From the NCBI GenBank assembly GCA_902491345.1, contig CABUHI010000010.1, forward strand, positions 1 through 64,000: 64,000 nucleotides of DNA, written 5' to 3'. The stretch's first letter is position 1. Each line of letters starts with the position of its first letter. A program made the translations under genes and the position numbers. This document shows, piece after piece, positions 8,718 through 17,029 of this stretch. The stretch comes from an uncultured Collinsella sp. (GTDB lineage: Bacteria; Actinomycetota; Coriobacteriia; Coriobacteriales; Coriobacteriaceae). The notes under the pieces were generated by a model. The model searched no databases and was not told the DNA's origin. It worked only from the letters and a program-made list of their open reading frames with translations.

Positions 8718-9662
8718 GTGGCGTTCAACCATAAGCACCTGATCGACATTACCGAGTACTCCGAAGAGGATATCAAGCTCATCCTCGAGACCGCCAAGGC
8801 GTTCTCCGAGGTCAACGAGCGTGCCATCAAGAAGGTCCCCACGCTCAAGGGCAAGACCATCGTCAACATGTTCAACGAGCCCTCGACGCGCACCCGCAGC
8901 TCCTTCGAGCTTGCCGAGAAGCGCCTTTCGGCCGATAGCCTTAACTTTGGCGGCTCCTCGACCTCTACGGTCAAGGGCGAGAGCCTCGTCGACACCGTCG
9001 AGACCCTCAACGCCTATAAGATCGACTGCATCGTCGTGCGCGATAAGCACGCCGGTGCTCCCTACATCGTCACGCAGAACTCGCCCGCGAGCGTCATCTG
9101 CGCCGGTGACGGCAAGCACAACCACCCCACGCAGGCCCTTCTCGACCTGTACACCATCTGGGAGCATAAGGGTGACTTCCACGGTCTGAAGGTCGCCGTC
9201 GTCGGCGATATCTCACACTCCCGTGTCTGCGGCTCGCTGATTCCCGCCCTTAAGATCATGGGCTGCGAGACCTACGCCGTCGCCCCCGGCACGCTGCTGC
9301 CGCCGGCGCCCGAGGTTCTGGGCTGCGACCACGTGACGAGCGATCTCGATTCTGTCCTGCCCGAGCTGGACGTTGTCTACATGCTGCGCGTGCAGCAGGA
9401 GCGCCTCGAGGGTGCCCCGTTCCCGACCATTCGTGAGTACCACAAGCTCTTCGGTCTGACCAAGGACCGCGAGAAGCTCATGAAGCCCGACGCAATCATC
9501 TGCCACCCGGGCCCCATCAACCGCGGCGTCGAGTTCGACTCCTATATGGCCGACCACCCGCAACGCTCCGTCATCCTGGAGCAGGTCTACGCCGGTATCT
9601 GCGTGCGTATGGCTATCCTGTATCTGCTGCTTGGAGGTGCCGATAATGGCCTTGCTTCTTAA
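8718..9662 (+). CDS. pyrB: Aspartate carbamoyltransferase catalytic subunit
   Basis: It catalyses carbamoyl phosphate + aspartate to carbamoyl aspartate, the first committed pyrimidine step. I chose GTG 8718 because GGGAGGTGA (8701-8709) is 8-9 bases upstream and gives 314 aa, near the family's 305-310; an in-frame GTG at 8706 would lie inside that site. Visible motifs are carbamoyl-phosphate binding STRTRSSFE (about 56-64), HPTQALLD (about 135) and HPGPINRG (about 263). No regulatory pyrI chain is encoded nearby, consistent with an unregulated class enzyme that relies on PyrR control. Confidence 0.94.
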   Translation: MAFNHKHLIDITEYSEEDIKLILETAKAFSEVNERAIKKVPTLKGKTIVNMFNEPSTRTRSSFELAEKRLSADSLNFGGSSTSTVKGESLVDTVETLNAYKIDCIVVRDKHAGAPYIVTQNSPASVICAGDGKHNHPTQALLDLYTIWEHKGDFHGLKVAVVGDISHSRVCGSLIPALKIMGCETYAVAPGTLLPPAPEVLGCDHVTSDLDSVLPELDVVYMLRVQQERLEGAPFPTIREYHKLFGLTKDREKLMKPDAIICHPGPINRGVEFDSYMADHPQRSVILEQVYAGICVRMAILYLLLGGADNGLAS

Positions 9663-10935
9663 GAATGCCCACGTCGTCGACCCGTCCGTCGAGCTTGACG
9701 GTGTCGTTGACGTCCTGATTGACGGCGACAAGATCGCCGAGGTCGGCGAGAATCTCGCCGTCGAGGGAGCCGAGGTTCGCGACCTTTCCGGCAAGTACCT
9801 CGTCCCCGGCCTGGTGGATATGCACGTTCACCTTCGCGAGCCCGGCTACGAGGTCAAAGAGGACATCGAGAGCGGCACCCGCGCGGCTGCCAAGGGCGGC
9901 TTTACCGGCGTGTGCTCCATGCCCAACACCGATCCCGTCACCGATAACGGCACTGTCGTGGAGTTCGTCAGGTCCCGTGCTGCCGAGGTCGGTCACTGCC
10001 GCGTCTATCCGTCGGGCGCCATGACCCGCGGTCTTAAGGGCGAGGCCATGTCCGAGATGGGCGATATGGTTGCCCACGGCGCCGTCGCCTTCACCGACGA
10101 CGGTCGCGGCGTGCAGGGCGCGGGCATGCTCCGTCGCTGCATGGACTACGGCAAGATGTTCGGCAAGGTTTTTATGAGCCACTGCCAGGACGAGGACCTG
10201 GTCGGCCACGGCCAGATCAACGAGGGCAAGGTTTCGACCCGTCTGGCTCTCGAGGGTTGGCCGGCTGCCGGCGAGGAGCTCCAGATCGCCCGCGACATCG
10301 AGATCGCCAAGCTGACTGGTGCCAAGCTGCACATCCAGCACATCTCCACCGCCCATGGCCTGGAGATCGTGCGTGCCGGTAAGGCCGCTGGCGTTCAGGT
10401 TACCTGCGAGGCCACCCCGCACCACATGTTCCTGACCGAGAACGACCTGGACGAGACCTACAACACCTCGCTCAAGGTCAACCCGCCGCTGCGTACCGAG
10501 GAGGATGCCGAGGCCATCCGTCAGGGCGTCATCGACGGCACCGTCGACGTTATCGTCACCGATCACGCTCCTCACACCCCGTGGGAGAAGGCCCGTGAGT
10601 TCGAGCTTGCGCCCTTTGGTATGATCGGCCTCGAGACCTCGCTGTCGCTCGTACTCACCGAGCTGGTCAACACGGGCAAGATGAGCATGGGCCGCATGGT
10701 CGAGCTCATGGCCATCAAGCCGCGTGAGATCCTGGGTCTCGACCAGGTTCAGGTCAAGGCGGGCTCCGTTGCCGACCTGACCGTGTTCGACGCGTCCGCC
10801 ACCTGGACGGTTGGCGAGGACGGTTACGAGTCGCGCGCCGAGAACTCCGGTTTTGCCGGCCGCACGCTCACCGGTCGTGCCACCGATGTGTTTGTCGGCG
10901 GTAAGCAGACGCTTGCCGACGGCTGCATCTGCTAG
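9646..10935 (+). CDS. pyrC: Dihydroorotase
   Basis: A zinc amidohydrolase of 429 aa that cyclises carbamoyl aspartate to dihydroorotate. The metal-ligand motif DMHVHLREPG is near residue 60, and later metal and substrate positions are seen as HIQHIST and VTDHAPHT. The start at ATG 9646 has GGAGGTG 6-7 bases upstream and overlaps the end of pyrB by 17 bases; this overlap of ATCase and DHOase genes is common in class I dihydroorotase operons and fits the known ATCase-DHOase complexes. It is followed by a hairpin before pyrK. Confidence 0.95.
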   Translation: MALLLKNAHVVDPSVELDGVVDVLIDGDKIAEVGENLAVEGAEVRDLSGKYLVPGLVDMHVHLREPGYEVKEDIESGTRAAAKGGFTGVCSMPNTDPVTDNGTVVEFVRSRAAEVGHCRVYPSGAMTRGLKGEAMSEMGDMVAHGAVAFTDDGRGVQGAGMLRRCMDYGKMFGKVFMSHCQDEDLVGHGQINEGKVSTRLALEGWPAAGEELQIARDIEIAKLTGAKLHIQHISTAHGLEIVRAGKAAGVQVTCEATPHHMFLTENDLDETYNTSLKVNPPLRTEEDAEAIRQGVIDGTVDVIVTDHAPHTPWEKAREFELAPFGMIGLETSLSLVLTELVNTGKMSMGRMVELMAIKPREILGLDQVQVKAGSVADLTVFDASATWTVGEDGYESRAENSGFAGRTLTGRATDVFVGGKQTLADGCIC

Positions 10936-10955
10936 CATAGCCTTATCGCTTTTGT

Positions 10956-10984
10956 GCGCGGCGCCCTTGCGGTGCCGCGCTTTC
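10956..10984 (+). terminator. Hairpin between pyrC and pyrK
   Basis: A 10-bp GC-rich stem with one wobble (10956-10965 with 10971-10980), followed by only three Ts. It may be a weak internal terminator or an mRNA processing/stability element that separates pyrRBC from pyrKDF. Confidence 0.45.
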
Positions 10985-11027
10985 TATTCGTTTGGACCAT
11001 GCAACCGCATGGGGGATTGGAGCGTCT

Positions 11028-11819
11028 ATGCCCACACCTTCCACTGCACGCATGCACGACTTCGAGGTCGTCTCGAACCGGGAGATTGCCGACGGCATCT
11101 TCTCGCTCGTCATCTCGGCCCCCAAGCTTGCAAGTGCGCTCAAGCCCGGTCAGTTTGTGAACATCGCCGTACCCGGCGATGCGTCCTCGCTGCTCCGCGT
11201 GCCCCTGAGCTACTACCGCGCCGACGCCGAGGCCGGCACCGTCGAGCTGTGGTACGCCGTCGTGGGCGACGATACCCGTCGTTTGTCCCAGATGGGCCCT
11301 GGCTCCACCTCTAACCTGCTGGGCCCCGGTGGCCGTGGCTGGATGGTTCCCGAGGGCACCAGGAAGGCCCTGCTCGTCGCCGGTGGCATCGGCGTTCCTC
11401 CTGTGCTGTGCCTGGCCGGTATGCTTGCCGAGCAGGGTGTTGACGTGGATGTGTGCCTGGGCTTTGGCACCGCTTCCAAGGCCGTGGGTGTCGATGAGTT
11501 CCGCGCGCTGGGCGCCACGGTTAACGTTTGCACCGATGATGGCACGCTGGGCACGCACGGTTTTTGCACCGATCCTGCTGCCGAGCTGCTTAGCGAGGGC
11601 GGCTACGACTATGTCGCCAGCTGCGGTCCCGCCGTCATGATGAAGAAAGTCGCCGCCGCTGCCGCCGAGGCCGGTGCGTACTGCGAGGTGTCGCTTGAGC
11701 GCATGATGAGCTGTGGCTTTGGCGCCTGCAACACCTGCAATGTCGAGACGGTCGACGGTATGAAGGGCGCTTGCATGTGCGGCCCCGTGTTCGATGCTTC
11801 CAAGGTGGTGGTCTTCTAG
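11028..11819 (+). CDS. pyrK: Dihydroorotate dehydrogenase B, electron-transfer subunit
   Basis: A 263-aa ferredoxin-reductase-like subunit that passes electrons from PyrD's FMN through FAD and a [2Fe-2S] cluster to NAD+. The N-terminal half is the FAD-binding barrel and the middle contains a nucleotide-binding GGIGVPPVL. The C terminus has the cluster ligands in SCGFGACNTC (about 227-236) and a fourth Cys in ACMCGP. The start at ATG 11028 has GGAG about 7 bases upstream; the longer in-frame reading from 10992 lacks a site. Its stop codon shares a base with the pyrD start. Confidence 0.92.
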   Translation: MPTPSTARMHDFEVVSNREIADGIFSLVISAPKLASALKPGQFVNIAVPGDASSLLRVPLSYYRADAEAGTVELWYAVVGDDTRRLSQMGPGSTSNLLGPGGRGWMVPEGTRKALLVAGGIGVPPVLCLAGMLAEQGVDVDVCLGFGTASKAVGVDEFRALGATVNVCTDDGTLGTHGFCTDPAAELLSEGGYDYVASCGPAVMMKKVAAAAAEAGAYCEVSLERMMSCGFGACNTCNVETVDGMKGACMCGPVFDASKVVVF

Positions 11820-12742
11820 TGGGTACCGTGAACATGGCCGTCGATTTCGGCGGCGTCAAGATGCAGAACCCCATCAACACCGCAGCCGGTACCTTTGGCT
11901 ACGGCTGGCAGTTCCAGAACTTCTTTGATGTTTCCCAGCTGGGCGCCATCACCACCAAGGGTTGCGCTGCCGAGCCCTGGCCCGGCAACCCCGCGCCCCG
12001 CATGGCCGAGATCCCCGGCGGTATGATCAACTCCGTGGGCCTTCAGAACCCCGGCGTGGCCGCCTTTGCCCGCGAGTCCGGTCCGTGGCTCGAACAGCTG
12101 TCCAAGGACGGCTGCCAGGTCATCTGTCAGGTTGCCGGCCACTCCGTTGACGAGTTTGTCCGCGCGCTCGAGATGTATGTCGAGCTGTGCCCCTGGGCTG
12201 CCGGCTACGAGATCAACGTGAGCTGCCCTAATATCGCCGCCGGCGGTGCCGCCATGGGCTCTACGCCCGAGGGCGCCTCATCCGTTATGGCTGCCTGCCG
12301 CAAGGTGACCGATAAGCCGCTGTTCGTGAAGATGGCGCCGGTCAACGTTGCCGAGATTGCCAAGGCCCTCGAGGCTGCCGGCGCCGACGGCCTTTCGGTC
12401 ATCAACTCCATTCAGGGCATGGCCATCGACGTCCATACCCGCAAGTCCCGCGTGGCCAAGCCCAAGGGCGGCCTTTCGGGCCCGCTGTGCCACCACATCG
12501 CCGTGCGCATGGTCTGGGAGGTTGCCCAGGCCGTCGATATCCCCATCAACGGCGTCGGCGGTGTCATGACCGGCGAGGATGCGGCCGAGTTTATCCTGGC
12601 CGGCGCCACCTGCGTGTCGGTCGGCATGGCCAACTTCGTCGATCCGTGCGCTTCGCTCAAGATCGCGCACGAGCTCGAGGCCTGGGCTGAGTCCCAAGGC
12701 GTGAAGGACATCAACGAACTGGTAGGTGCTTTCGAATGCTAG
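11819..12742 (+). CDS. pyrD: Dihydroorotate dehydrogenase B, catalytic subunit
   Basis: A class 1B FMN enzyme that oxidises dihydroorotate to orotate; pairing with pyrK supports the NAD+-dependent heterotetramer. Motifs include NTAAGTFGYG at the N terminus, INVSCPNI (about 135) with the catalytic Cys of the 1B class nearby, and the phosphate-binding NGVGGV and ISVG-like ends. GTG 11819 overlaps the pyrK stop (TAGTG) and gives 307 aa, with AAGGTGG upstream; ATG 11834 is an alternative start five codons later. It overlaps pyrF by 7 bases. Confidence 0.93.
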   Translation: MGTVNMAVDFGGVKMQNPINTAAGTFGYGWQFQNFFDVSQLGAITTKGCAAEPWPGNPAPRMAEIPGGMINSVGLQNPGVAAFARESGPWLEQLSKDGCQVICQVAGHSVDEFVRALEMYVELCPWAAGYEINVSCPNIAAGGAAMGSTPEGASSVMAACRKVTDKPLFVKMAPVNVAEIAKALEAAGADGLSVINSIQGMAIDVHTRKSRVAKPKGGLSGPLCHHIAVRMVWEVAQAVDIPINGVGGVMTGEDAAEFILAGATCVSVGMANFVDPCASLKIAHELEAWAESQGVKDINELVGAFEC

Positions 12743-13452
12743 AGACCGATGCCCGCGACCGCGTAATCGTCGCTCTCGACTGCGACCGCGAGCGTGCGCT
12801 CGAGCTCGCCCACGAGCTTTCGGGCCATGCCGCCTGGCTTAAGGTTGGCATGACGCTCTATTACGCTGAGGGCCCTGAGATCGTCAAGACCTTTAAGGAC
12901 CTGGGCTTTAAGGTCTTCCTTGACCTTAAGTTCCATGATATTCCGCATCAGGTTCGCGGTGCCGCCCGTTCGGCCTCGCTTGCCGGTGCCGACCTGCTCT
13001 CGGTTCACGGCTTGGGTTCGGGCGCCATGCTCGCTGCCTGCCGCGAGGGTGCCGAGGAGGCGCGCGAGGACCGCGCCAAGCTCGTCGCCATCACCGTGCT
13101 CACGAGCATGAATCAGGATGCCTTGAGCGAGATCGGCGTCGAGTCGCCCGTGGCCGAGGAGGCCGCCCGCCTGGCAAAGCTCGCTCAGGCCAACGGCATC
13201 GATGGCATCGTGTGCTCGCCGATGGAGGCTCACGACATGCGTGAGCTGCTGGGCCCTGATGCCCTGATCGTGACTCCGGGTGTGCGTCCGGTGGGTGCCG
13301 CCCTTGGTGACCAGTCCCGCGTGGCGACGCCTTCCCAGGCTATCGAGCGTGGCGCAAGCCACATTGTGGTGGGCCGTCCCATCACCGGTGCCGACGATCC
13401 GGTTGCCGCCTTTGACGCCATTGTCGCCGAGCTGGTCGAAAACGTCGCGTAA
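12736..13452 (+). CDS. pyrF: Orotidine 5'-phosphate decarboxylase
   Basis: A 238-aa TIM-barrel enzyme that decarboxylates OMP to UMP, the last step of the de novo pathway. The catalytic Lys/Asp array is clear in FLDLKFHDIP (about 59-68), and the phosphate-binding end is in TPGVRP and VVGRPIT. The ATG lies 7 bases inside the end of pyrD with GGTAGGTG upstream. It ends the pyr cluster; orotate phosphoribosyltransferase (pyrE) and carbamoyl phosphate synthase (carAB) are not in this window and must be elsewhere. Confidence 0.95.
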   Translation: MLETDARDRVIVALDCDRERALELAHELSGHAAWLKVGMTLYYAEGPEIVKTFKDLGFKVFLDLKFHDIPHQVRGAARSASLAGADLLSVHGLGSGAMLAACREGAEEAREDRAKLVAITVLTSMNQDALSEIGVESPVAEEAARLAKLAQANGIDGIVCSPMEAHDMRELLGPDALIVTPGVRPVGAALGDQSRVATPSQAIERGASHIVVGRPITGADDPVAAFDAIVAELVENVA

Positions 13453-13497
13453 AAGATTCCCCTAAGTCACCACTTTTGGGTTTCATTAGCACAAAAT

Positions 13498-13555
13498 AGC
13501 CCCTGTGCCTGCGTAAACTTTCCCATCCTTTGTGTGGAATCGCAGGTCAGGGGCT
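13498..13555. repeat. Imperfect inverted repeat between pyrF and mihF
   Basis: AGCCCCTG-GCCTGCG-like arms at 13498-13513 and 13540-13555 pair with two small irregularities around a 26-base loop. No T run follows, so it is a poor intrinsic terminator. It could be the pyr mRNA 3' structure. Confidence 0.45.
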
Positions 13556-13574
13556 TAACTTTGGGCGCAGTATA

Positions 13575-13603
13575 TTGCACTTTTTGCGGGTATCGTCTAA
13601 CCT
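13575..13603 (+). promoter_or_regulatory. Candidate promoter for mihF-gmk-rpoZ-thiI
   Basis: TTGCAC (13575-13580), a 17-base spacer and TAACCT (13598-13603) form a plausible -35/-10 pair about 90 bases upstream of mihF. A second possible extended -10 (TGCTAAAAT near 13638-13646) is closer to the gene. Confidence 0.4.
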
Positions 13604-13691
13604 ATGGAGCCGCGATTGGGCATTTTGTACGTTCTACGTGCTAAAATGCCAATTATTGAATCAGATATAACCCAACTATTTGGAGGTACGA

Positions 13692-14000
13692 ATGGCACTC
13701 CCTCAGCTTACCGATGAGCAGCGCAAGCAGGCTCTTGAGAAGGCTGCTGCCGCACGTCACGCCCGCGCTGAGCTTCGCGAGCAGATCAAGAAGGGCGAGA
13801 AGTCCCTCGAGTCCGTGCTCAACTCCGATGACCCCATCGCTTCCCGCATGAAGGTTTCCACCCTCATCGAGTCTCTCCCTGGTTATGGCAAGGCCAAGGC
13901 CGCCAAGATCATGGAGGAGCTCGGTATCTCCGCTACCCGTCGCGTCCAGGGCCTCGGCGTCCGTCAGCGCGAGCAGCTCCTTGAGCAGCTGACCAAATAA
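13692..14000 (+). CDS. mihF: Actinobacterial-type integration host factor (mIHF)
   Basis: A 102-aa DNA-binding nucleoid protein specific to Actinobacteria; it is unrelated to the HU/IHF fold and uses an S13-like helix-two-turn-helix. The C-terminal MKVSTLIESLPGYGKAKAAK followed by IMEELGISATRRVQGLG is the signature region. The start ATG 13692 has TTGGAGG 6 bases upstream; the in-frame GTG/ATG at 13680 lies within that site. Its stop codon touches the gmk GTG, and mihF-gmk-rpoZ is a conserved actinobacterial order. This gene is the strongest taxonomic marker in the window. Confidence 0.93.
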   Translation: MALPQLTDEQRKQALEKAAAARHARAELREQIKKGEKSLESVLNSDDPIASRMKVSTLIESLPGYGKAKAAKIMEELGISATRRVQGLGVRQREQLLEQLTK

Positions 14001-14570
14001 GTGAGCGCTCAGGATTCCAAGCTCTTTGTGATTTCTGGACCGTCAGGCGCAGGGAAGGGTACGCTCGTCACTCGTGTGCGCGAGCGCCGCTCGAACCTGG
14101 GCCTGACGGTTTCGGCTACCACGCGAGCACCACGCAAAGGTGAGGTCGACGGCGTCAACTACTTTTTTCTGACGCGCGAGGAGTTCGACCGCCGCGTGGC
14201 AAACGGCGAGTTTGTTGAGTGGGCCGAGGTCCACGGTAACTGCTACGGCACGTTGGTGAGCGAGGTCACATCCAAGCTCGCCTCGGGCGCGTCTCTGATT
14301 TTGGAGATCGATGTCCAGGGCGCCCTGCAGGTGAAGGAGCGTTTCCCCGAGGCCGTGCTGATCTTTATCAAGCCGCCTTCGCTTGAGGTGCTCCGCGAGC
14401 GTCTAGTCGGTCGCGGTACCGAGACGCCCGAGACGATTGAGCTGCGTATGGCAAACGCCGCCGATGAGCTTGCCCTTGCCGACCGCTACGACGACGTCGT
14501 GGTAAATGACGATCTCGACCGCGCGACCGATGAGCTCGTTCGCGTTCTCGATATGCATGAAAGGATCTGA
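14001..14570 (+). CDS. gmk: Guanylate kinase
   Basis: It phosphorylates GMP/dGMP to GDP/dGDP. At 189 aa it is of normal length, with P-loop GPSGAGKG (13-20), the GMP-binding SATTRAPRKGEVDGVNYFF segment, and LEIDVQGALQVKE. It starts with GTG immediately after the mihF TAA, so translation must be coupled or use a site inside mihF. Confidence 0.96.
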   Translation: MSAQDSKLFVISGPSGAGKGTLVTRVRERRSNLGLTVSATTRAPRKGEVDGVNYFFLTREEFDRRVANGEFVEWAEVHGNCYGTLVSEVTSKLASGASLILEIDVQGALQVKERFPEAVLIFIKPPSLEVLRERLVGRGTETPETIELRMANAADELALADRYDDVVVNDDLDRATDELVRVLDMHERI

Positions 14571-14575
14571 GGTCC

Positions 14576-14857
14576 GTGTCCGTTGTAAAGCCTTGCATTG
14601 ACGATCTTCTGGAGAAGACCGATCACAACCGCTTCCTGCTCGCTTCGCTTGCCTCCAAGCGCGCCTGCGACATCAATAGCATGCTGCGTGGCCAGCACAA
14701 CCGTGTGCTTGCCGTCCAGGATGTCGATGACATCACCATCGGGCTTTCCGGTGCCGATACCATCTCGATGGCTATGGACGAGATTGTCGACGGCGACATC
14801 TCTTACGACGAGGCCCGTTACGAGAAGGCGCTCGGCCACAAGGTTGCTGAAGCCTAA
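14576..14857 (+). CDS. rpoZ: RNA polymerase omega subunit
   Basis: A 93-aa assembly subunit of RNA polymerase. The N-terminal sequence VVKPCIDDLLEKTDHNRFLLASLASKRACDI matches the conserved omega core that clamps the beta-prime subunit. The C-terminal part contains an unusual acidic stretch (VQDVDDITIGLSGADTISMAMDEIVDGDISYDE), but the overall length is normal. The GTG start lies 5 bases after the gmk stop codon and the ATG of thiI follows its TAA directly. Confidence 0.92.
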   Translation: MSVVKPCIDDLLEKTDHNRFLLASLASKRACDINSMLRGQHNRVLAVQDVDDITIGLSGADTISMAMDEIVDGDISYDEARYEKALGHKVAEA

Positions 14858-16102
14858 ATGGCGGCTCGCGTCTGCCTGGTCCATTATCACGAGGTTGGAC
14901 TGAAGGGCAAGAACCGCGCACATTTTGAGCATATCCTCATGGATAACATCAAGGCGGCCTTGGCCGCCTTTTCCGTGAATGCCGTGTCTCGAATTTCCGG
15001 TTATATCCTCGTGACTTTTAACGAGCACCAGGCCGATGAAGCGGCGCGTGTCATTCGCACCGTTCCCGGCGTTGCCCGTGTGTCATTGGCGTATCACACC
15101 AACCGCGACCCGCAGGAGTACTGCGCCGCCGCCGTGAAGGCGCTGCGCGAGTTTGGTTCCTTCGATTCTTTTAAGGTGCACGCCAAGCGCTCCAATACCG
15201 ACTATGAGCTCACCTCGATTGACATCAATCGTCAGGTGGGTGAGGTGCTATGTGAAGCCTTCCCCGATAAAAAGGTTCAAATGCACGACCCCGATGCGAT
15301 GGTGCACGTACTGGTGGTCCAGGGTAGCGTTTATGTGTACGCGCGCTCTGAGCGCGGCGTGGGCGGTCTGCCGGTGGGTTCTGCCGGCAAGGTCGTGACG
15401 CTGCTGTCGTCGGGTATCGATTCTCCGGTGGCGACCTGGATGCTCGCGCGTCGCGGCGCGGTGTGCGTGCCGGTACATTTCTCCGGTCGTCCGCAGACGC
15501 CCGATACGAGCGAGTATTTGGTGCAGGACATCATCCGTGCGCTTGAGCCGGGTGTCCAGATCGGCCGCCTGTACGTGGTGCCGTTTGGCGACTGCCAGCG
15601 TGAGATTTCGGTCACCTGTCCCAGCAACCTGCGCGTGATTATGTATCGCCGCATTATGTATTCGGTTGCCGAGCGCATTGCACACATCGAGGGCGCCAAG
15701 GCCATCGTGACGGGCGAATCGCTTGGACAGGTTGCCTCCCAAACGCTTGAGAATATCATGGCCGTCAACGAGGCCGTGAAGATCCCCGTGTTCCGCCCGC
15801 TGATCGGTTCGGACAAGCAGGAGATCATTGCACGCGCTGAGGAGATCGGTACGTTCGATATCTCGACCGAGGCCGCTCCCGACTGCTGCACGCTCTTTAT
15901 GCCGCGCCGTCCCGAGACGCACGCCAAACTCGATGCCGTGCATGAGGCATGGGAGCTGTTCGATCACGAGGAGATGATTGAGCGCTTGCTCAAACAGACC
16001 GAGTACATCGACTTCGAAAGCAACACGTATAAGGCCCCTAACACCTTAAAACGCAAACATTCCGAGCTCGCTCCACGTGAGATTTACCAAGATCACGAAT
16101 AA
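14858..16102 (+). CDS. thiI: tRNA 4-thiouridine synthase ThiI
   Basis: A 414-aa enzyme that adenylates U8 of tRNA for 4-thiouridine formation and can feed thiazole synthesis. The domain order is N-terminal ferredoxin-like, THUMP (about 60-165) and PP-loop ATPase with SSGIDSPVATW near 183. The E. coli-type C-terminal rhodanese domain is absent, as in Bacillus, so sulfur would come from a dedicated cysteine desulfurase. Its start codon directly follows the rpoZ stop. A terminator lies just downstream. Confidence 0.94.
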   Translation: MAARVCLVHYHEVGLKGKNRAHFEHILMDNIKAALAAFSVNAVSRISGYILVTFNEHQADEAARVIRTVPGVARVSLAYHTNRDPQEYCAAAVKALREFGSFDSFKVHAKRSNTDYELTSIDINRQVGEVLCEAFPDKKVQMHDPDAMVHVLVVQGSVYVYARSERGVGGLPVGSAGKVVTLLSSGIDSPVATWMLARRGAVCVPVHFSGRPQTPDTSEYLVQDIIRALEPGVQIGRLYVVPFGDCQREISVTCPSNLRVIMYRRIMYSVAERIAHIEGAKAIVTGESLGQVASQTLENIMAVNEAVKIPVFRPLIGSDKQEIIARAEEIGTFDISTEAAPDCCTLFMPRRPETHAKLDAVHEAWELFDHEEMIERLLKQTEYIDFESNTYKAPNTLKRKHSELAPREIYQDHE

Positions 16103-16112
16103 TGTTGTGTAT

Positions 16113-16147
16113 AGACCGGCGGCGCATTTGCATCGTCGGTCTTTTTC
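16113..16147 (+). terminator. Terminator after thiI
   Basis: A 9-bp stem with one wobble (16113-16121 with 16134-16142), followed by TTTTT. Confidence 0.75.
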
Positions 16148-16315
16148 TATCTGGGCATTAGGCGACAAACGGTTCATCTGTCGACGTGTACCTGAATAAA
16201 TGGACACTTTTCCGCAAGGTTTTGGTCAGCTTCTGGTTTGACCGAGAAAACCGGTTTTGGGGCGTGGCTGTTGCGGAGTTCCTTTCCTGACACGATGGTG
16301 TTGGGAGGTTTTGCT

Positions 16316-17029
16316 ATGGCGCAGCGCGAACAACACGAACGGGTCAAACGGATGGACCGCTTGGCGGACAAGCTGTTCGGTCATAAGGCGGTGGTCGTGG
16401 CGATACTGGTCGTCATTGCGATGGCGAGCGGCTTGGCGATGGCGAACCTTGGCGGCGGTGCTGGCGGCGTGTCGTTTGAGCGCACTGACGGTTCAGGCTC
16501 ATTGGTGGAGCCGGGATCCGGCGATGCCTCGAGCGGAAAGACATCCGAAGGCTCTTCGCCTAAGGCGTCTGCCGCGGCAGAGGTTTATGTCGATGTTGAT
16601 GGCGCCGTTGTGTCTCCCGGTGTATATCGCCTCAAGGATGGCGCGCGGGTGGCTCAGGCGATTGATGCCGCCGGCGGGCTGGCGCCCGAGGCAGACGTTA
16701 CGGGGCTCAATCGGGCATCTAAGGTCGTCGATGGACAGAAGATTCACGTTCCAACGGTAGGGGAGCAGCAGACGTCCATTGCGGAAGTCGGTGTTGATGG
16801 TGGGACTTCCGCATCATCGGGCGTGAGTCGCGCAATAGGCCTAGTAAACATCAATACGGCAAGCGCGGCAGAGCTGCAGACGCTCTCCGGCATCGGTCCC
16901 TCCATGGCCCAGTCGATTATCGATGAGCGGACAAAGAACGGTGCTTTTGCCTCGGTTGACGATCTGATGCGTGTGTCGGGGATCGGCGAGAAGAAGCTTG
17001 CCAAAATCAAAGATTGTATCTGCGTATGA
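16316..17029 (+). CDS. comEA: ComEA-type competence protein (SLBB + helix-hairpin-helix)
   Basis: A 237-aa membrane-anchored DNA receptor for transformation. I chose ATG 16316 because GGGAGGTT sits 7 bases upstream. Features in order are a short cytoplasmic N terminus, one membrane segment (about 25-45), a Gly/Ser linker, an SLBB domain (YVDVDGAVVSPGVYRL onwards, about 90-150), and a C-terminal double HhH (VNINTASAAELQTLSGIGPS, then SGIGEKKLAKIK). The gene overlaps comEC by ATGA. Together they suggest a DNA-uptake apparatus, though competence itself is only inferred. Confidence 0.9.
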   Translation: MAQREQHERVKRMDRLADKLFGHKAVVVAILVVIAMASGLAMANLGGGAGGVSFERTDGSGSLVEPGSGDASSGKTSEGSSPKASAAAEVYVDVDGAVVSPGVYRLKDGARVAQAIDAAGGLAPEADVTGLNRASKVVDGQKIHVPTVGEQQTSIAEVGVDGGTSASSGVSRAIGLVNINTASAAELQTLSGIGPSMAQSIIDERTKNGAFASVDDLMRVSGIGEKKLAKIKDCICV

